A stretch of DNA of 64,000 bases, taken from positions 111,083,195 to 111,147,194 of the forward strand of contig CP136065.1 in the NCBI GenBank assembly GCA_032622095.1, read 5' to 3'. Shown here piece by piece: positions 1 to 12,738 of this stretch. The notes under the pieces were generated by a model, which saw nothing but the letters and a program-made list of their open reading frames with translations, was not told the origin of the DNA and made no database searches. This stretch comes from Siphonodentalium dalli (taxonomy: Eukaryota > Mollusca > Scaphopoda > Gadilida > Siphonodentaliidae). Made by a program: the position numbers and the translations under genes. Every line of letters begins with the position of its first letter. Position 1 is the stretch's first letter.

Positions 1-1118
1 ATTTGACGACACGGTTGGGTGGCCCACCCCAAATGCCCCTAGAAACACACCGACCCTCGCCCATCACCACCGAGGGTGCCATCTGAGGGGGTAAGCATGG
101 GGAATGGACCATTTCGAGAACGGTAAAGATTTCGACCGATTTGACGGCATGGGTGCGTGACCCGCCCCAAATACCCCCTAGAAACACCCCGACCACACCA
201 TCACCCACGGTGGTGCGTCCCCGAGGGTGTGAAAATGGGATATGGACCATTTTCGAGAACGGTGATGATTTCGACCGATTTGACGGAATGGTTTGGTGGC
301 CGCCCAAAATACCCTTTAGAAACACTCCGATCCACACCCATCACATCCGGGAGTGCCATCCCGAGGATGTGAACATGGGGATTGGACCATTTTAGAGAAA
401 TGTAAGGATTTCGACTGATTCGACGGCATGGGTGGGGCCCCGTCCCAAATACCGCAAAGAAACATCCCGATCCCCCCTATCACCCGAGGGGGTGAAAATT
501 GGGTATGGACCATTTTCGAGAACGGTAATGATTTCGACCGAAATGGTTGGGTGGCCCGCCCCAAATACCCTTTAGAACACTCCGACCCACACCCATCACC
601 TCCGACACCACGACCCAAATACAACAACACCAGAGGGTGACACCCGTGGGTGAACATGGGGTATGGACCATTTTCGAGAATAGTTAGAATTTCGACCGAT
701 TTGATTACATGTGTGGGTGGCCCACCCGAAATATCACTAGTAACACCCCGACGCCACACATCCGCTGGGGTGCCACCCCGAGATGGGAAAATAGGGTATG
801 GGTCATTTTCGAAAAGAGTAAGGTTTTCTACCGATTCGACTTCACAGGGGGGGGGGGGGGTCCACCCCAAATACCACATAGAAACACCCCGACCCCACAT
901 ATCACACCAGGGGTGCCACGGTAAGAATTAAGACCGATTTCATGGCATGTGTGGGTGGCCCCTAGAAATACGCCGACCCCCGACGCATCAACCCGAGGGG
1001 GTTCCACCCAAGGGGGTGAACATGGAGTATGGACCATTTTTGAGAACGGTAAGGATTTCGGCTTTCCCCAAATACCCCCATATGAACACCCCGATACCAC
1101 CCATCACCCCGGGGGTAT
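1..1118. repeat. ~140-bp minisatellite array (about 8 diverged units)
   Basis: The landmark GATTTCGACCGATTTGACGG recurs near 128, 267, 407, 529, 688, 824, 924 and 1049, giving spacings of 100-159 bp and mostly about 140. Each unit also carries a GGACCATTTTCGAGAACGG word and a C-rich AAACACCCCGACC stretch. Units differ by many indels, so the array is old. Open frames on both strands follow the repeat and shift between units, so none is a credible gene. The array starts before the window edge, so its true left end is not seen. A 14-base G run sits at 847-860. Confidence 0.9.
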
Positions 1119-4100
1119 CAACCCCTCCCCAACGCATATCAGATGATTCGCCTCGTTCGTCATACCTACCGAAAATACTTCTGTGACAAATGGAACCGAC
1201 GGAAATGAAGAATATGGTGCTAAACATATTAAAATGGCGACTAGGGGTGTTTTTTTATTATTGAGTTATAACATGTAAGTTGACTTTTTACGAGACATAA
1301 ATCCCGCTGTGAGCTCTCTTGGGATCCCATGACAATTATCCTGTCTGTGCTACCATGCGTGTCAATTAGCTTAACCGATTTAAAGAAAAAAAAATTATTT
1401 TGGATGTTTTTGGTTTGCCGGAAAATCAATTTCTTGCCAGGCGACGATATATCGTCGTCTACTTATTCTCCGTTTTCTTCAACCCCCTCTCACGGCCGCA
1501 TCCCTGTCGATTTTGTGCTTGATTTCAGCTCGAATATTTCTAGTGCATCCCTTATATTGATAGCATAGCACCAGTCAGGTAAACGCGCCTCAATTTGTAT
1601 GGATACCGAGCCTGGAACGGTCTGGAACGACCTAGAATGGAATTTCGTCTACTTTTCTCTCTATCTTTCAACCCCTCCCCTACGCATGTCAGATGATTCG
1701 CCCCGTTCGTCATACCTACCGAAAATACTCCTGTGACAAATGGAACCGACGGAAATGAAGTATAAGGTGCTAAACATATTAAAATGGCGACTAGGGGTGT
1801 TTTTTATTATTGAGTTATAACATGTAAATTGCCTTTGTACGAGACATAAATCCCGTTGTGAGCTCTCTTGGGATCCCATGACAAATATCCTGTCTGTGCT
1901 ACCATGCGTGTCAATTAGCTTAACCGATTTAAAGAAAAAAAAATCATTTTGGATGTTTTTGGTTTGCCGGAAAATCAATTTCTTGCCACGCGACGACATA
2001 TCGTCGTCTACTTTTTCTCCGTTTTCTTCAACCCCCTCTCACGGCCGCATCCCTGTCAATTTTGTGCTTGATTTCAGCTCGAATATTTCTAGTGCATCCC
2101 TTATATTAATAGCATAGCACCAGTCAGGTAAACGCGCCTCAATTTGTATGGATACCGAGCCTGGAACGGTCTGGAACGACCTAGAATGGAATTTCGTCTA
2201 CTTTTCTCCCTATCTTTCAACCCCTCCCCTACGCAGGTCAGATGATTCGCCCCGTTCGTCATACCTACCGAAAATACTCCTGTGACAAATGGAACGACGG
2301 AAATGAAGTATAAGGTGCTAAACATATTAAAATGGCGACTAGGGGAGTTTTTAATTATTGAGTTATAACATGTAAATTGCCTTTTTACGAGACATAAATC
2401 CCGTTGTGAGCTCTCTTGGGATCCCATGACAAATATCCTGTCTGTGCTACCATGCGTGTCAATTAGCTTAACCGACTTAAAGAAAAAAAATTCATTTTGG
2501 ATGTTTTTATTTTGCTGGAAAATCAATTTCTTGCCAGGCGACGATATATCGTAGTCTACTTATTCTCCGTTTTCTTCAACCCCCTCTCACGGCCGCATCC
2601 CTGTCAATTTTGTGCTTGATTTCAGCTAGAATATTTCTAGTGCATCCCTTATATTGATAGCATAGCACCAGTCAGGTAAACGCGCCTCAATTTGTATGGA
2701 TACCGAGCCTGGAACGGTCTGGAACGACCTAGAATGGAATTTCGTCTACTTTTCTCCCTATCTTTCAACCCCTCCCCTACGCAGGTCAGATGATTCGCCC
2801 CGTTCGTCATACCTACCGAAAATACTCCTGTGACAAATGGAATCGACGGAAATGAAGTATATGGTGCTAAACATATTAGAATGGCGACTAGGAGTGTTTT
2901 TTATTATTGAGTAATAACATGTAAATTGCCTTTTTACGAGACATAAATCCCATTTTGAGCTCTCTTGGGATCCCATGGCAAATATCCTGTCTGTGCTACC
3001 ATGCGTGTCAATTAGCTTAACCGATTTAAAGGAAAAAAAATCATTTTGGATGTTTTTGGTTTGCCGGAAAATCAATATCTTGCCACGCGACGACATATCG
3101 TCGTCTACTTATTCTCCGTTTTCTTCAACCCCCTCTCACGGCCGCATCCCTGTCAATTTTGTGCTTGATTTCAGCTCGAATATTTCTAGTGCATCCCTTA
3201 TATTAATAGCATAGCACCAGTCAGGTAAACGCGCCTCAATTTGTATGGATACCGAGCCTGGAACGGTCTGGAACGACCTAGAATGGAATTTCGTCTACTT
3301 TTTTCCCTATCTTTCAACCCCTCCCCTACGCAGGTCAGATGATTCGCCCCGTTCGTCATACCTACCGAAAATACTCCTGTGACAAATGGAACGACGGAAA
3401 TGAAGTATATGGTGCTAAACATATTAGAATGGCGACTAGGAGTGTTTTTTATTATTGAGTAATAACATGTAAATTGCATTTTTACGAGACATAAATCCCG
3501 TTGTGAGCTCTCTTGGGATCCCATGGCAAATATCCTGTCTGTGCTACCATGCGTGTCAATTAGCTTAACCGATTTAAAGAAAAAAAAATCATTTTGGACG
3601 TTTTTGGTTTGCCGGAAAATCAATTTCTTGCCAGGCGACGATATATCGTCGTCTACTTATTCTCCGTTTTCTTCAACCCCCTCTCACGGCCGCATCCCTG
3701 TCGATTTTGTGCTTGATTTCAGCTCGAATATTTCTAGTGCATCCCTTATATTTATAGTATAGCACCAGTCAGGTAAACGCGCCTCAATTTGTATGGATAC
3801 CGAGCCTGGAACGGTCTGGAACGACCTAGAATGGAATTTCGTCTACTTTTCTCCCTATCTTTCAACCCCTCCCCTACGCAGGTCAGATGATTCGCCCCGT
3901 TCGTCATACCTACCGAAAATACTCCTGTGACAAATGGAACCGACGGAAATGAAGTATAAGGTGCTAAACATATTAAAATGGCGACTAGGGGTGTTTTTTA
4001 TTATTGAGTTATAACATGTAAATTGCCTTTGTACGAGACATAAATCCCGTTGTGAGCTCTCTTGGGATCCCATGACAAATATCCTGTCTGTGTTATCATG

Positions 4101-7100
4101 CGTGTCAATTAGCTTAACCGATTTAAAGAAAAAAAATTCATTTTGGATGTTTTTGGTTTGCCGGAAAATCAATTTCTTGCCACGCGACGACATATCGTCG
4201 TCTACTTTTTCTCCGTTTTCTTCAACCCCCTCTCACGGCCGCATCCCTGTCAATTTTGTGCTTCATTTCAGCTCGAATATTTCTAGTGCATCCTTTATAT
4301 TGATAGCATAGCACCAGTCAGGTAAACGCGCCTCAATTTGTATGGATACCGAGCCTGGAACGGTCTGGAACGACCTAGAATGGAATTTCGTCTACCTTTC
4401 TCCCTATCTTTCAACCCCTCCCCTACGCAGGTCAGATGATTCGCCCCATTCGTCATACCTACCGAAAATACTCCTGTGACAAATGGAACCGACGGAAATG
4501 AAGTATAAGGTGCTAAACATATTAAAATGGCGACTAGGGGTGTTTTTTATTATTGAGTTATAACATGTAAATTGCCTTTGTACGAGACATAAATCCCGTT
4601 GTGAGCTCTCTTGGGATCCCATGACAAATATCCTGTCTGTGTTATCATGCGTGTCAATTAGCTTAACCGATTTAAAGAAAAAAAATTCATTTTGGATGTT
4701 TTTGGTTTGCCGGAAAATCAATTTCTTGCCACGCGACGACATATCGTCGTCTACTTTTTCTCCGTTTTCTTCAACCCCCTCTCACGGCCGCATCCCTGTC
4801 AATTTTGTGCTTCATTTCAGCTCGAATATTTCTAGTGCATCCTTTATATTGATAGCATAGCACCAGTCAGGTAAACGCGCCTCAATTTGTATGGATACCA
4901 AGCCTGGAACGGTCTGGAACGACCTAGAATGGAATTTCGTCTACCTTTCTCCCTATCTTTCAACCCCTCCCCTACGCAGGTAAGATGATTCGCCCCGTTC
5001 GTCATACCTACCGAAAATACTCCTGTGACAAATGGAACCGACGGAAATGAAGTATAAGGTGCCAAACATATTAAAATGGCGACTAGGGGAGTTTTTAATT
5101 ATTGAGTTATAACATGTAAATTGCCTTTTTACGAGACATAAATCCCGTTGTGAGCTCTCTTGGGATCCCATGACAAATATCCTGTTTGTGCTACCATGCG
5201 TGTCAATTAGCTTAACCGATTTAAAGAAAAAAAATCATTTTGGATGTTTTTGGTTTGCCGGAAAATCAATTTCTTGCCAGGCGACGATATATCGTCGTCT
5301 ACTTATTCTCCGTTTTCTTCAACCCCCTCTCACGGCCGCATCCCTGTCAATTTTGTGCTTGATTTCAGCTCGAATATTTCTAATGCATCCCTTATATTGA
5401 TAGCATAGCACCATTCAGGTAAACGCGCCTCAATTTGTATGGAAACCGAGCCTGGAACGACCTAGAATGGAATTTCGTCTACTTTTCTCCCTATCTTTTA
5501 ATCCCTCCCCTACGCAGGTCAGATGATTCGCCCCGTTCGTCATACCTACCGAAAATACTCCTGTGACAAATGGAATCGACGGAAATGAAGTATATGGTGC
5601 TAAACATATTAGAATGGCGACTAGGAGTATTTTTTATTATTGAGTTATAACATGTAAATTGCCTTTTTACGAGACATAAATCCCGTTGTGAGCTCTGTTG
5701 GGATCCCATGGCAAATATCCTGTCTGTGCTACCATGCGTGTCAATTAGCTTAACCGATTTAAAGAAAAAAAAATCATTTTGGATGTTTTTGGTTTGCCGG
5801 AAAATCAATTTCTTGCCAGGCGACGATATATCGTCGTCTACTTATTCTCCGTTTTCTTCAACCCCCTCTCACGGCCACATCCCTGTCAATTTTGTGCTTG
5901 ATTTCAGCTCGAATATTTCTAATGCATCCCTTATGTTGATAGCATAGCACCATTCAGGTAAACGCGCCTCAATTTGTATGGACACCGAGCCTGGAACGGT
6001 CTGGAACGACCTAGAATGGAATTTCGTCTACTTTTCTCCCTATCTTTTAACCCCTCCCCTACGCAGGTCAGATGATTCGCCCCGTTCGTCATACCTACCG
6101 AAAATACTCCTGTGACAAATGGAACCGACGGAAATGAAGTATATGGTGCTAAACATATTAGAATGGCGACTAGGAGTGTTTTTTATTATTGAGTTATAAC
6201 ATGTAAATTGCCTTTTTACGAGACATAAATCCCATTTTGAGCTCTCTTGGGATCCCATGACAAATATCGTGTCTGTGCTACCATGCGTGTCAATTAGCTT
6301 AACCGTTTCAAAAACAAAAAAAAATCATTTTTGTGTTTTTGGTTTACCGGAAAATCAATTTCTTGCCACGCGACGACATATCGTCGTCTACTTATTCTCC
6401 GTTTTCTTCAACCCCCTCTCACGGCCGCATCCCTGTCAATTTTGTGCTTGATTTCAGCTCGAATATTTCTAGTGCATCCCTTATATTGATAGCATAGCAC
6501 CAGTCAGGTAAACGCGCCTCAATTTGTATGGATACCGAGCCTGGAACGGTCTGGAACGACCTAGAATGGAATTTCGTCTACTTTTCTCCCTATCTTTCAA
6601 CCCCTCCCCTACGCAGGTCAGATGATTCGGCCCGTTCGTCATACCTACCGAAAATACTCCTGTGACAAATGGAACCGACGGAAATGAAGTATAAGGTGCT
6701 AAACATATTAAAATGTCGATTAGGGGAGTTTTTAATTATTGAGTTATAACATGTAAATTGCCTTTTTACGAGACATAAATCCCGTTGTGAGCTCTCTTGG
6801 GATCCCATGACAAATATCCTGTCTGTGCTACCATGCGTGTCAATTAGCTTAACCGATTTAAAGAAAAAAAATTCATTTTGGATGTTTTTGGTTTGCCGGA
6901 AAATCAATTTCTTGCCAGGCGACGATATATCGTAGTCTACTTATTCTCCGTTTTCTTCAACCCCCTCTCACGGCCGCATCCCTGTCAATTTTGTGCTTGA
7001 TTTCAGCTCGAATATTTCTAATGCATCCCTTATGTTGATAGCATAGCACCATTCAGGTAAACGCGCCTCAATTTGTATGGACACCGAGCCTGGAACGGTC

Positions 7101-7560
7101 TGGAACGACCTAGAATGGAATTTCGTCTACTTTTCTCCCTATCTTTTAACCCCTCCCCTACGCAGGTCAGGTGATTCGCCCCGTTCGTCATACCTACCGA
7201 AAATACTCCTGTGACAAATGGAACCGACGGATATGAAGTATATGGTGCTAAACATATTAAAATGGCGACTAGGAGTGTTTTTTATTATTGAGTTATAACA
7301 TGTAAATTGCCTTTTTACGAGATATAAATCCCATTTTGAGCTCTCTTGGGATCCCATGACAAATATCGTGTCTGTGCTACCATGCGTGTCAATTAGCTTA
7401 ACCGTTTCAAAGAAAAAAAATATCATTTTTGATGTTTTTGGTTTGCCGGAAAATATTTGTTTTGCCACACAGCTTGGAATCGGCGACGACATAACGTCGC
7501 CTACTTATTCTCCGTTTTCTTCAAACCCCTGTCACGGCCGCATCCCTGTCAATTTTGCGT
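1119..7560. repeat. 549-bp satellite array (about 12 units)
   Basis: The word GATCCCATG(A/G)CAAATATC recurs at about 1323, 1872, 2421, 2970, 3518, 4067, 4616, 5165, 5703, 6252, 6801 and 7350, a period of 548-550 bp with one 538-bp unit. Units are about 90-99% alike by eye. Each contains a short palindrome GACGATATATCGTC (or a near-palindromic variant with GACGACATATCGTCGTC) and the phrase GGAACGGTCTGGAACGACC. Recurrent 79-codon (+) and 105-141-codon (-) frames lie inside every unit. They have no recognisable domain, and the reported starts drift with small indels, so I do not call genes. The last unit decays after ~7440. Confidence 0.95.
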
Positions 7561-8040
7561 TGGAATTCATTGTTGATACTCATAACGAACCCCTTCCGTC
7601 GACAACGTTGCGTTTTTCCGAATAAAGTGTCTCGTTGCCTGGATATCGAACCCGGAACGGGCCGGAACGACCCAGAACGGATGGAAAAACGGCGAATTTC
7701 GAGTGACAATGCAAATTTTACTCGGGAGAAAACAATTTCAGGAAGTTTTTTTTTCGAAACGTTAGTTAGGTCGAGTTTGATGCTCTCCATCAACGGTTTT
7801 TTTTTTCAGTCTGCCATTGTTCGTTCCGGAACGAGTAGGTACTTCCACCCTCGTTCCGGACTTTCGGACCCCCGGAACGACCGGAAAAAATAATTTGCCG
7901 CCAAAACGGTTGCCAGTTTGTCACACTTATTTTTCGAGTTCTTTCAGATTCCGTCGAAACCCCGAAGTTGGAAGTTCTGTATATACTTCCTTGGTTACAC
8001 CATGGAAGTATAATTATTAATAAAAGATTATTGAATCAAT
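7561..8040. repeat. Non-tandem flank related to the 549-bp unit
   Basis: The phrase GGAACGGGCCGGAACGACCC at ~7656-7675 matches the GGAACGGTCTGGAACGACC block of the 549-bp units, but the surrounding sequence is single-copy here. Further on, CGTTCCGGAACGAG (about 7830) and CTCGTTCCGGAC (about 7850) form an inverted pair. This may be the terminus or the unexpanded remainder of the element from which the satellite arose. No coding region is supported. Confidence 0.45.
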
Positions 8041-9573
8041 AGACAAGTCGCATCACATGCAGAGCTGACCAGCCTCCAAATAATTAAGAGCCACATCATC
8101 TGTGCATGTTATTTGAATGTTTAAGTTGTTCAAAAGTTCCCTTATTAACTATATGATATCAATTGCAAATCTTAAATGTCAAGTAGTTGGAAATGATGCC
8201 TATTAGCTAACATTAACTAAACATTGTGTGTTAACTACCATTAAATATACCATTGCAGCTATGAAATGTATTTATCAATGGATAAGAATGAAATGACATC
8301 CATGTAATGTATCGACTCTGGTTTGAATCCTAAAATATATCCATACATTGGGAGTAAATTAGACAATGACACAATATTCTGATCCGATTAATGTTTTATT
8401 TGTTGCCTCTGGTTGACACATGTGAATGAATCATAAAAAATCACAGGAGAAATTGTCATATGTGGAAATTGAAAGTTCAATATCAAAACTAAATTAATTG
8501 TACAATTATAATTAGTTGGTTTACAAACATTGTTTAGACTAACAGTTCACCTCTATGCAACTTCCTTACAGATTATATGAATTTAAACATTTTAAAATGA
8601 AAAGGGTTTAAATAACATTGGAGCATCAATCATATTAACGAGAGGCCGATCACGATCGGCAGGTGTTAACCCATCCATTGGCGATAGTAAATTACTATGA
8701 TCGGAATCATAAATGAGAGTTTTGGTGTTGAATTATAGAGTATACTGTTATGTACTATTATAGACAAATGTACATAACACAAATTATTGGAATTTATGGG
8801 TCACTCGCATTTATATAAGAGAATGCATTGGTACAGCTAAAGCACCACAGCCTTGGGTTAAATGTGAAATGTGGCCTGGACATAGTTAACTTGGGTTAAG
8901 AGAGTCCAATTTCAGTTTACAACAATAATGTATCAAATTATACCAAATCACAAGAATGTTTATGTTGAACACTAACCACTATATATGAACACTTTTGAGA
9001 AGAAATTCCAAGTCGAAAATGGCAAAAATAATCTATTCAGCAACATTCCAATTTTGGTTGTGATCAAATTATCCTTACTCCAGTTATCGATTGGAAACCA
9101 ATATGTTATTGGGCAGAGGGATAAGACGCCCTGTTATGTATACAAACTCAAACAAGGGCCGTAACTCTGGTATAAATATAATTTGATGAAACATGTAGTA
9201 TGTGACATCACCATACGAATGGAGAATAACATCTGATGACACCCGAGGTAGAATAGGTTCGTACAGGCACAAAATTCAAAAATTTTCAAATCAAATAAGG
9301 GCCATAAATCTGCTTTTTTGTGTGGACAAAACCTATAGTTTGTGGGTATCTTTTTCTCCAAGCTATGCTATCACCATGCCAAAGGGCAAAACTCTGATAA
9401 ATAACACCCAAATTACAAGGTGATATGTTTGGATGGACATAATTTCCAAGTCAATTAAGGGCCGTAATTCCAGGTAACTCTGGTAACAACTTATAGATGA
9501 CACCTGTAATATGTCGGTATCCTTTCCTGCAACCCTTGCTATCACCAAACCAAAAGACAATAAACCACGATAA
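8041..9573. other. Intergenic DNA with diverged 'GGGCC(A/G)TAA' repeats at 9140-9520
   Basis: AT-rich sequence with no supported gene. At 9140-9520 the phrase AAGGGCCGTAACTCTGG and two diverged relatives (about 9300 and 9459) recur at ~160-bp spacing, with a TATGTGACATCACCATACG-type segment between them. This phrase is common in dispersed bivalve repeats. A 7-bp-arm hairpin GCCGATC-AC-GATCGGC lies near 8645. Confidence 0.5.
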
Positions 9574-9577
9574 TTAA

Positions 9578-9819
9578 CCCTTTCATGACGGGAGCTGCAG
9601 GGGTGCAACATTAAAGGCCCTGTGCAGAGCATTCTCATATATATGCGAGTCCCCCATAGGAAGGCTCACATAATAAGAGAATGTGCTAGCCTACGCGTTG
9701 ATGTAACTATCATAAGGACAAAGCATTGTCTTGTATATTTGCCAGGCACCCTATATAAGATAATCCATTAATTATTGGCACAGGGTTTTCACCGAATTTC
9801 AGCTCCACTCATGAAAGGG
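9578..9819. mobile_element. Short non-autonomous DNA transposon, family P1 (piggyBac-like ends)
   Basis: The left end is TTAA (9574-9577) followed by CCCTTTCATGACGGGAGCT. The right end reads AGCTCCACTCATGAAAGGG followed by TGAA. The ends are inverted copies, and TTAA is the expected target duplication, degraded on the right. At 242 bp it has no coding capacity. Relatives lie at 17289-17541 and 21370-21506. TTAA targets with C-rich ends fit piggyBac-type elements; the assignment is an inference. Confidence 0.75.
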
Positions 9820-10571
9820 TGAACACCCAAGATACAAGGATTAGGCGACATGTTCGGACAAATGAACGGACGTCTGTTTGTAAACCAACTAATATAATCT
9901 AAATTAAAAAATTAAAACAATTTCCAATGAAACCAAAAGAAGCAACCAGTAGATATTCCAGCATGCAAAACCAGGCGGATCTCCTGGGAAAAGCTAGGAA
10001 TACCTACATGTATAACTAGAGACAAGTTACTAGTACATAAAGAAATAATATTTTTATATACATTGTAAGTGATAAACATGTTTAGAGCACAATCCCATTG
10101 CAAAAACGAACCGTCGCGTGACTTTTAAATGGCGATTCTATTGGGTTTACTCACTGTAGCGTCTAGATTTTGATGGATATTAGTAACTAAACTAACGATA
10201 TGATGATATGAAACCTGATTTGTCACGGCAATTCCGTTTGAATGCCCAAACACGAAGAAAATCTCGTTTGTCGCCGAAAGCGAACCGTCTCGTTTATCGG
10301 ATTTCCACCGTCTCTTTATATCGGAATGCCACCGATCCTCAAATATGTCTAGCTAATCCCATTGTGCATGGTCAATACGATACACATGCTGTGTGACAGC
10401 GTATCGCGATGAATCGTTGCAGCCCTACAGAGCATGCAAATAGTTCTTCGCCAGAATAAATCTTATCAACGATGTGATTGAATCTGGTAAAGAACTATTA
10501 TTGTGCTCTAACTCTTATGTAAAGTGATAATCAAAATGATCAATAAATGAAAACAATAATATGTGCATTAT
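9820..10571. other. Intergenic stretch, no supported feature
   Basis: AT-rich DNA without a recognisable gene, repeat unit or terminal repeats. Short open frames at 9912-10103 (-) and 10208-10396 (+) show no domain, no coding-like composition and no splice context I would defend. Confidence 0.4.
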
Positions 10572-11043
10572 AGATGCACAATCCGATTAAACACCCCTAA
10601 ATTAATATTTCTTTGGCTTCGGGGGTCAAAAATATTTGAATCAAGTCGAGGAACCCACCCTTTAAAGCTCAGAGTTATTAGATATCCATTTTTGAAACCT
10701 GCTAATTTTCACCACATCGATTAAATGCCGCCTGGCAATAGATACATCGACCGTCTATCAGACACAGACCCCGTATGCGCGCGCACCGTTACGCAAAGTT
10801 ATTTCTCCAGTGTTCTCGATTTACGATGTGCGTGCATACCGAGAGTGTGTCTGATAGACGATCGATGTATTTATTCCCAGGCGGCATTTAATCCATGTGG
10901 TGTAAATTAATAGATTTATAAAATCGATATCTAATGACTAAATGAGATTTAATGGGTGGGTTCCTTAACTGTAATATATATTTTTTTTATCCCTGAAGCC
11001 AAACAAATATTAATTTAGGGGGGTATAATCGGATTGTCAACCT
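10572..11043. mobile_element. 472-bp fold-back element with ~200-bp inverted arms, family F
   Basis: The left arm (CAATCCGATTA..., CTAAATTAATATTT, GGAACCCACCC, ATTAAATGCCGCCTGG, GTCTATCAGACACA) is mirrored on the right arm from ~10840 to 11043. It folds into one long hairpin around a central ~60 bp. The right end is followed by TTAA (11044-11047); the left flank has TTAT. The outer ends resemble the element at 16751-17132, which has perfect TTAA flanks. The element ends exactly where the 90-bp satellite begins. Confidence 0.85.
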
Positions 11044-11047
11044 TTAA

Positions 11048-12738
11048 CATGCAACCACCATGTTTAGGATTCTGCACACAAAAATATATAGGAAAATTTG
11101 AAGCGATCTGGCAAAGGGCGATATCACCCTTCCATGACCACCTACATTTTACTCGCGCGTTCACCGTTCTGCAAAAAAAACTATATGGGAAAATTTGAAG
11201 CGATCTGGCAAAGGGCGATATCACCCTTCCATGACCACCTATTTGCGCATTTAGGATTCTGCACACAAAAATATATATGAAAATTTGAAGCGATCGGGTA
11301 AAGGGCGATATCACCCTTCCATGACCACCTATTCGCGCATTTAGGATTCTGCACACAAAAATATATAGGAAAATTTGAAGCGATCTGGCAAAGGGCGATA
11401 TCACCCTTCCATGTCCACCAATTCGCGCGTTTAGGATTCTGCACACAACCATATATAGGAAAATTTGAAGCGATCTGGCAAAGGGCGATATCACCCTTCC
11501 ATGACCACCTATTTGCGCATTTAGGATTCTGCACACAAAAATATATATGAAAATTTGAAGCGATCTGGTAAAGGGCGATATCACCCTTCCATGACCACAT
11601 ATTCGCGTGTTTAGGATTCTGCACACAAAAATATATAGGAAAATTTGAAGCGATCTGGCAAAGGGCGATATCACCCTTCCATGACCACCTATTCGCGCGT
11701 TTAGAATTCTGCACACAAAAATATATAGGAAAATTTGAAGCGATCTGGCAAAGGGCGATATCACCCTTCCATGACCACCTACATTTTACTCGCGCGTTGA
11801 CCGTTCTGCTAAAAAAAACTATATGGGAAAATTTGAAGCGATCTGGCAAAGGGCGATATCACCCTTCCATGACCACCTATTCGCGCGTTTAGGATTCTGC
11901 ACACAAAAATATATAGGAAAATTTGAAGCGATCTGGCAAAGGGTGATATCACCCTTCCATGACCACCTATTCGCGTGTTTAGGATTCTGCACACAACCAT
12001 ATATAGGAAAATTTGAAGCGATCTGGCAAAGGGCGATATCACCCTTCCATGACCACCTATTCGCGCGTTTAGGATTCTGCACACACAAATATATAGAAAA
12101 ATTTGAAGCGATCTGGCAAAGGGCGATATCACCCTTCCATGACCACCTACATTTTACTCGCGCGTTGACAGTTATGCTAAAAAAAACTATATGGGAAAAT
12201 TTGAAGCGATCTGGCAAAGGGCGATATCACCCTTCCATGACCACCTATTCGAGCGTTTATGATTCTGCACACAAAAATATATAGGTAAATTTGAAGCGAT
12301 CTGGCAAAGGGCGATATCACCCTTCCATGACCACCTATTCGCGTGTTTAGGATTCTTCACACAAAAAATATAGGAAAATTTGAAGCGATCTGGCAAAGGG
12401 CGATATCACCCTTCCATGACCACCTATTCGCGCGTTTAGGATTCTGCACACAAAAATATATAGGAAAATTTGAAGCGATCTGGTAAAGGGCGATATCACC
12501 CTTCATGACCACCTATTCGCGTGTTTAGGATTCTGCACACAAAAATATATAGGAAAATTTGAAGCGATCTGGCAAAGGGCGATATCACCCTTCCATGACC
12601 ACCTATTCGCGCGTTTATAATTCTGCACACAAAAATATATAGGAAAATTTGAAGCGATCTGGCAAAGGGCGATATCACCCTTCCATGACCACCTATTCGC
12701 GCGTTTAGGATTCTGCACACAAAAATAGGAATCTGGCA
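11048..12738. repeat. 90-bp satellite array (about 19 units)
   Basis: AATTTGAAGCGATCTGGCAA repeats every 90 bp (for example 11199, 11289, 11379, 11469). Each unit carries the near-palindrome GGGCGATATCACCC; one unit (~11940) has the perfect form GGGTGATATCACCC. A longer variant unit with CATTTTACTCGCGCGTT recurs near 11142, 11779 and 12148. Because 90 is a multiple of 3, long 30-residue-repeat frames stay open in several frames on both strands (for example 11015-11764 minus). I read these as a by-product of the period, not genes. Confidence 0.95.

Noticed and set aside
316-900. 194-codon minus-strand ORF at the left edge
   Set aside because: It lies wholly inside the ~140-bp minisatellite and mirrors the repeat.
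1329-7492. Recurrent 79-codon (+) and 105-141-codon (-) ORFs in the 549-bp units as a tandem gene family
   Set aside because: Both strands are open in the same DNA, starts and ends drift with small indels, and no domain or coding bias is visible. Similarity between units is explained by tandem duplication.
11015-12720. Long repeat-protein ORFs in the 90-bp array
   Set aside because: Several frames on both strands are open at once because the period is a multiple of 3, and unit variants are not biased to third positions.
11048-12738. CRISPR-like array
   Set aside because: There are no unique spacers; the whole 90-bp period is repeated, and the DNA is eukaryotic.
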